A stretch of DNA of 64,000 nucleotides. Origin: Gimesia sp. Its GTDB lineage: Bacteria > Planctomycetota > Planctomycetia > Planctomycetales > Planctomycetaceae. The translations under genes and the position numbers were made by a program. Below, piece after piece: positions 60,318 to 64,000 of the stretch. A model generated the notes under the pieces. That model saw only the letters and a list, made by a program, of their open reading frames with translations. It did not search any database and had not been told where the DNA came from. How positions within the stretch are numbered: position 1 is the stretch's first letter; each line of letters opens with the position of its first letter. Location of the stretch: NCBI RefSeq assembly GCF_040219335.1, contig NZ_JAVJSQ010000031.1, positions 1-64,000 on the forward strand, read 5' to 3'.

Positions 60318-61439
60318 GTGAAGACCTACCATCGACTCACCTGCCTGGCCCTGATTACCGGTCTCTGCTGGAACCTGGCCAGCACCGGTCCGGCAGACGC
60401 CGCACCACCCAAGGCACAGAAAACCCAGATCAGCCGCGCCAGCCGCGAAATGGCCAGCGCCGCCAAACGCTTCCTCGCATCGCTGTCCGCAGAAGAACGC
60501 AAAGCGGCGACCTTCAAAATGGACAGCAAAGAACGCGATCAGTGGTACTTCATTCCTGACTTCGCCATCAAAGAAGACGGGGGTCGCACCGGACTGCCGA
60601 TGACGAAAATGTCACCACAGCAGAAGATCTTCGCTGTCACCCTCCCCGCAACAGCACTCTCGCACCGCGGCTATCTCGAGATGAATTCCATCCGCGCCCT
60701 GGAGCAGGTTCTGTTCGAACTGGAAGGGAAAGACTACCGGAACCCGGAACTCTACTACGTCTCCATTTTCGGTAATCCCGATCCCAAGGGAACCTGGGGC
60801 TGGCGGTTCGAAGGGCATCACCTCAGCGTGAATGTCACCATCGTCGACGGCGAAAAATTTTCCGTCACCCCCTCCTTCTTCGGATCCAACCCCGCCACCG
60901 TCATGCAGGGCCCCCTCAAAGGCGTTGAAGTTCTCAAGGAAGAACAGCAGCTGGCTCTGAATCTGGTCAAATCCTTCAATCCGGATCAGCTGGCCATCGC
61001 CACAATTGATACCGCTGAAGTAGACAAGAAACTGCTCGCCAAAAGCGTAATCAAGGAAGTCCTTACCACCGACGATCCTGTCGTCGACAAAGGACTCGTT
61101 CCACACAAAGGCATTCAGTACGCCGACCTCGACCCGAAACAGCAGAAAATGCTGCTGCGTCTGGTCAACGCCTACCTGGGCCGCTTCCGTCCGGAACTGC
61201 TCAAGGGAACCCGCTATCTCGGGAATCTGCGGGATGGCGACCACCTTTACTTCGCCTGGAGTGGCGGTCAGGCCCGCGGCCAGTTCCACTACTACCGCAT
61301 CCAGTCCAAGGTCTTCCTGATTGAATTCGCGAACACCCAGAACGATGCCAATCACGTGCATGCGGTCTTCCGCGAATTTGACGGCGATTTTGGTCGCGAC
61401 CTGCTCAAAGAGCATTACTCGAAGCAGCACAAGAAATAA
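60318..61439 (+). CDS. exported DUF3500 protein
   Basis: 373 residues from a GTG start at 60318, chosen because AAGGAA lies eight bases upstream and a signal peptide follows at once (KTYHRLTCLALITGLCWNLASTGPADA). The upstream ATG at 60255 would add 21 hydrophilic residues and hide the signal. The body matches DUF3500: RFLASLSAEERKAATFKMDS, WYFIPDF, RGLPMTKMSPQQK-like sequence (TGLPMTKMSPQQK), ELYYVSIFGNPDPKGTWGWRFEGHHLSVNVTIVDG and, near the end, LYFAWSGGQARGQFHYYRIQ with HVHAVFREFDGDFG. Function of the family is unknown; it is secreted and found in many bacteria. A strong terminator follows. Confidence 0.88.
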   Translation: MKTYHRLTCLALITGLCWNLASTGPADAAPPKAQKTQISRASREMASAAKRFLASLSAEERKAATFKMDSKERDQWYFIPDFAIKEDGGRTGLPMTKMSPQQKIFAVTLPATALSHRGYLEMNSIRALEQVLFELEGKDYRNPELYYVSIFGNPDPKGTWGWRFEGHHLSVNVTIVDGEKFSVTPSFFGSNPATVMQGPLKGVEVLKEEQQLALNLVKSFNPDQLAIATIDTAEVDKKLLAKSVIKEVLTTDDPVVDKGLVPHKGIQYADLDPKQQKMLLRLVNAYLGRFRPELLKGTRYLGNLRDGDHLYFAWSGGQARGQFHYYRIQSKVFLIEFANTQNDANHVHAVFREFDGDFGRDLLKEHYSKQHKK

Positions 61440-61463
61440 TTCTGAGTTCAAACTTCCCCTCAC

Positions 61464-61500
61464 CAGGCCCGATCCGCGTACTGCGATCGGGCCTGTTTCG
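61464..61500 (+). terminator. rho-independent terminator of the DUF3500 gene
   Basis: CAGGCCCGATC (61464-61474) pairs with GATCGGGCCTG (61485-61495), an 11-bp stem, followed by TTTCGTT. Confidence 0.88.
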
Positions 61501-61551
61501 TTGAGGAGAAGTCATATGGACGGAATTTGATCTACAGGTTAATTTACCCCC

Positions 61552-62184
61552 ATGGACCAGCGCCCCGCCCCTTCAACCAGCTCGAACGCAAACCAGCCTG
61601 CGACTCAGCAGAGAGGTTCGCTACCCCGTCGCGTCCGGATCGGTCCCTGGATCAACGCGATTCTGCTCCTGCTGTTTCTGTTGCTGTTCCCGGTCATCAT
61701 CGCCACTTATCATGACTGTGCGATCTGCGGCATGAAACAGACGCAATGGCGGGTCGTGGGCACAGGCTGGTTCCTCTCCTCGCGAAATCAGCCGACATCC
61801 TGCAGCGACTGGTACCGTACACACGTGGAACCGCAACATCAGCATGTCTGGGTCCGCAGGACCTCCGCGGGTGGGTTCGATCTCTTTGGCTGGCAGGTCG
61901 GAACCTGGCAATCAGGCAGGCTGGCTTCAGGACAGTTCAGCTGGCTCCCCCTCGGACCGCACACACAAAAGCAAATCTATCAGAAATGTCCCCACCCGGC
62001 CCAGGCCCGAACGTTGTTTCTCAAGCTCGCCCGCTTTGATAAACGCACCGGAACAACCATCAATCACCAGGACGAACTCTTCACCCGCCTCAACACCTGG
62101 ATCGAATCCGGCCTGCAAGGCCCCTGGCCATTTGAGGAAGCAGATCTGCGTCTCTCCCTGTCGCGCAGTCCATTCAGAAAATAA
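61552..62184 (+). CDS. single-pass membrane protein of unknown function
   Basis: 210 residues. A polar N-terminus of 30 residues precedes one membrane segment (INAILLLLFLLLFPVIIATY, about 34-53), followed by HDCAICGMKQTQWRV and a soluble domain on the other side. CxxC (Cys56 and Cys59) next to the membrane and more cysteines at the loop (PTSCSDWY, YQKCPHP) could form disulfides. The sequence HVEPQHQHVWVRR is rich in His. No family recognised. There is no strong ribosome binding site (AATTTACCCCC precedes the ATG), so the start is uncertain. The gene lies 112 nt behind the DUF3500 stop, after its terminator. Confidence 0.55.
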   Translation: MDQRPAPSTSSNANQPATQQRGSLPRRVRIGPWINAILLLLFLLLFPVIIATYHDCAICGMKQTQWRVVGTGWFLSSRNQPTSCSDWYRTHVEPQHQHVWVRRTSAGGFDLFGWQVGTWQSGRLASGQFSWLPLGPHTQKQIYQKCPHPAQARTLFLKLARFDKRTGTTINHQDELFTRLNTWIESGLQGPWPFEEADLRLSLSRSPFRK

Positions 62185-62250
62185 TTCGGTATGACGTTAT
62201 GTTTTAGAAGTAGCCACGGTGTGCTGACCTCTGTTTATCGTAGAAAATGA

Positions 62251-62451
62251 TCACGCCGTAGGGCCATCTTGCTGTAATGCGCTTTCGTCATCTTCATTGA
62301 GGTAGCACTCTCCATGGCAGTATCGACAGGAACGATCGTCGTGACCGCCGGTCGTGTAACGATGATGCGCAGTTTTGTCCAATCCAGTACCTTTACAGAC
62401 CGGACAAAGACGCCCCTTGCTTCGACTTTTGTTTGACTTACCAGACATCAT
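62251..62451 (-). CDS. small protein with DnaJ-type zinc motif
   Basis: 66 residues. Two cysteine knuckles are visible, CPVCKGTG and CRYCHGEC, as in the zinc-binding CxxCxGxG repeats of DnaJ. The first eight-residue unit is a full match and the second differs at its last residue (C for G). The ends are polar (SGKSNKSRSKG; EDDESALQQDG). There are no J or client-binding domains, so this is not DnaJ; such small zinc proteins are frequent and functionally obscure. The start has two adjacent ATG codons (62451 and 62448) and no clear binding site. Confidence 0.6.
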   Translation of the reverse strand: MMSGKSNKSRSKGRLCPVCKGTGLDKTAHHRYTTGGHDDRSCRYCHGECYLNEDDESALQQDGPTA

Positions 62452-62635
62452 CTCATTCTAAAGAAATCTGTGAGATTAAAAAGAAATATCTTTCGACGAT
62501 CCCCGAACAACTTCAATTACATCAAAATTCAACCCGAACCTTTTCCCGGTTCTGTTGTCTGCAGATTATCTCCTGCACTGCCCCGTTCAGGGTAGCCCAA
62601 CCACTTCCTGCGAAATCAAAACCGGCGGAATGAAG

Positions 62636-63079
62636 ATGAGTCGAACTGTTCGCGAATACCAGGCTGACGATCTGCAAGACCTGCTCGCTGCCTGGGAGAG
62701 TGCCACGCGTCTGGCACACCCGTTTCTCACCGATGATTTCCTGGATCAGGAACGGCGGAATATCCCCGAGCTCTATCTGCCCAACGCTGAAACCTGGGTC
62801 GTTGAACAGGACCAGCGTGTCATCGGTTTTATCGCTTTGCTCGGCAACGAAGTGGGTGCGATCTTCGTCGATCCCCCACACCAGGGCACCGGGGCCGGTC
62901 GGGCGTTGATGGATCAGGCCCGGGAGTTACGGGGAAACCTGGAGGTGGAAGTGTTCGCTGCCAATGCAATCGGACGCCGCTTTTATGAACAGTACGGCTT
63001 TCAGCCTCTCTCGGAATCCGTCCACGAACCGACGGGAAAAACACTGCTCAGACTACAATTCCAGACCGCGATCACTTAA
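62636..63079 (+). CDS. GNAT-family N-acetyltransferase
   Basis: 147 residues from the ATG at 62636; an ATG two codons earlier (62630) is equally open. GNAT motif A is seen as VGAIFVDPPHQGTGAGRALMDQARE, a clear acetyl-CoA binding loop (Q-G-T-G-A-G). Motif B appears as EVEVFAANAIGRRFYEQYGFQPL. The N-terminal part (VREYQADDLQDLLAAWESA) is standard. The substrate cannot be read from the sequence. The next gene, a VOC protein, starts 38 nt downstream on the same strand, so cotranscription is likely. Related GNAT/VOC pairs occur in toxin or antibiotic resistance, but nothing here indicates that. Confidence 0.85.
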   Translation: MSRTVREYQADDLQDLLAAWESATRLAHPFLTDDFLDQERRNIPELYLPNAETWVVEQDQRVIGFIALLGNEVGAIFVDPPHQGTGAGRALMDQARELRGNLEVEVFAANAIGRRFYEQYGFQPLSESVHEPTGKTLLRLQFQTAIT

Positions 63080-63117
63080 GCTGACGCCAACACATCCTTT
63101 CGTCTGGAGCCCCCTTC

Positions 63118-63471
63118 ATGCCTGACCACGAGCGTCTCAACTACGTCGAATTCCCTGCCCGGGATCTCCCTGCTACCAAAGCCTTCTTCGAAACCGTCTT
63201 CGGCTGGTCGTTCACCGACTATGGCCCGGAATACACGGCCTTCGCGGATGCTGGCCTGGAAGGCGGCTTTTTTCAATCCGACCTCTGCTCCACCACCGAT
63301 GCGGGCGGAGCACTGCTCGTTTTCTTTAGTCAGAATCTGGAGGAGACGCTCAGTAAAGTGGAAGCAGCGGGGGGCAAGATCGTCAAACCAATCTTCTCCT
63401 TTCCCGGCGGCAGGCGTTTCCAGTTTCAGGAACCCTCGGGCAATGAACTGGCCGTCTGGTCGGAGAAGTAA
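63118..63471 (+). CDS. VOC-family protein (glyoxalase-like)
   Basis: 117 residues with a single vicinal-oxygen-chelate fold. NYVEFPARDLPATKAFFETVFGWSFTDYG is the typical opening. The second half has LLVFFSQNLEETLSKVEAAGGKIVKPIF and FQFQEPSGNELAVWSEK, with Glu in the C-terminal metal site region. It resembles the family of small VOC proteins near bleomycin resistance/dioxygenase types; I cannot name a substrate. GGAG nine bases upstream supports the ATG at 63118. The gene stands directly after the GNAT acetyltransferase gene. Metal binding is plausible, as the opening beta strand ends in the usual E position, but the His of some glyoxalases is not seen. Confidence 0.85.
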   Translation: MPDHERLNYVEFPARDLPATKAFFETVFGWSFTDYGPEYTAFADAGLEGGFFQSDLCSTTDAGGALLVFFSQNLEETLSKVEAAGGKIVKPIFSFPGGRRFQFQEPSGNELAVWSEK

Positions 63472-63654
63472 CTCCTCTCTCACATCGCTGTCTGTATTCC
63501 CAAGACAAATATCGATCCACTGAGACGACTTGCGTAATATTCACGCGAACACTACCATGAAGCCGTCTTAATTTTAGTGTGTCGGACACGGGACTGCTAT
63601 TGTTTCGGTGTCCCTACTTCTCTCGATTGATCTTTCTTCAGAATACAAACAGTA

Positions 63655-64000
63655 ATGACAGAAGACGAAGAATCAGGCGCAATCCTGGTGCTCGACTCCT
63701 ACATTGTCGGCCCCTGGTACAAGATTTTCCTGATCACGGAAAGGGAACTGCTGGCTGCCACCATGAAATCAAAATGGCAGCAGGAAGTCCTCGACCAGCT
63801 CAACCAGGGATACGATCCGTTTGAAGTTCTCCAGGGGCACTCCCCCCTGGAAAACCCGGTGAGACGGACTCCCCTGGCCGACATTCAGGCCCTGGAATGG
63901 TCCGAAGGCTTTTTCGGTCAAATTGCTTTTAAAGGCACCTCCAGCCTGAAGGTGCACTATTACGATACGATCAAACAGAAAAACAGGCGGTTCAACCTCC
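63655..64000 (+). CDS. partial gene at the right edge, unknown
   Basis: Open from the ATG at 63655 to the end of the window, 115 codons, with no stop. The protein starts MTEDEESGAILVLDSYIVG and continues PWYKIFLITERELLAATMKSKWQQEVLDQLN, then GYDPFEVLQGHSPLENPVRRTPL and, at the window end, LKVHYYDTIKQKNRRFNL. It looks cytosolic, with alternating strands and helices, and has no family I recognise. The upstream sequence (CAGAATACAAACAGTA) has no good ribosome binding site, so the start is uncertain. It starts 183 nt after the VOC gene. Confidence 0.6.
   Translation, partial: MTEDEESGAILVLDSYIVGPWYKIFLITERELLAATMKSKWQQEVLDQLNQGYDPFEVLQGHSPLENPVRRTPLADIQALEWSEGFFGQIAFKGTSSLKVHYYDTIKQKNRRFNL

Noticed and set aside
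63583-63598. sigma-54-like element before the right-edge gene
   Set aside because: CGGACACGGGACTGCT has spacing but poor -24 and -12 cores.
1-64000. rRNA, tRNA, CRISPR arrays and intact insertion sequences
   Set aside because: Scanned intergenic stretches by eye for tRNA T-loop motifs, repeated spacers and transposase-like proteins; none found. A dedicated RNA search could still find a small RNA gene that I missed.

Overview
The window looks like a chromosomal segment of a planctomycete, most like Gimesia (formerly Planctomyces maris). The evidence is family content: two Tat-exported DUF1501 proteins, a DUF1592/DUF1552 pair, two DUF1559 pilin-like proteins with an H-x-x-G...DG tail, an exported arylsulfatase and many short exported proteins of unknown role. 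GC is moderate, and I judge the first 1.8 kb and about 6.1-9.4 kb to be more AT-rich by eye. I saw no rRNA, tRNA, CRISPR array, transposase or phage gene. The genus is an inference.

Layout. 0-1.8 kb: accessory DNA with a frameshifted leucine-rich-repeat remnant and an internally triplicated membrane protein. 1.9-6.1 kb: DUF1501 protein and lipoprotein sulfatase. 6.1-9.4 kb: a gene-poor stretch, an NTF2-like exported protein and a glycine-rich exported protein. 9.5-21.8 kb: envelope and ion transport: two OprB-type porins, a CorA channel, an SbtA bicarbonate transporter with its SbtB PII-like partner, a second DUF1501 protein, a GH63-like glycosidase and a Na/Ca-type antiporter. Both porins and the antiporter share an 11-bp upstream motif (AACCGTTACAA) in the same orientation.

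21.9-31 kb: a probable sigma-54 redox/stress regulon. An NtrC-type activator with an atypical receiver is transcribed away from an epimerase-VKOR-SPW operon, and both directions carry a textbook -24/-12 promoter. Two more such promoters precede a rhodanese and a helical (ferritin-like?) protein. Aconitase, a second antiporter and a PPOX-fold protein lie between them. 31.7-38.2 kb: protein and membrane quality control: two SPFH proteins, Hsp20 and a LonB-like protease with an intact Ser661-Lys704 dyad.

38.5-50 kb: a DUF1559/lipoprotein pair (with its own sigma-54 promoter), then a five-gene amidoligase/transglutaminase locus built from two parallel sets: ATP-grasp, alpha-E and transglutaminase-DUF2126, followed by an ATP-grasp-alpha-E fusion and a second transglutaminase. 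This is the best candidate for an undescribed biosynthetic or peptide-modifying system. 50-55.5 kb: a leftward DUF1559-lipoprotein-DUF1592-DUF1552 run. 55.6-64 kb: a FadR-like regulator with a perfect 16-bp palindrome upstream, a short-chain dehydrogenase, several small stress or unknown proteins, an exported intradiol dioxygenase, a DUF3500 protein, and a gene cut by the right edge.
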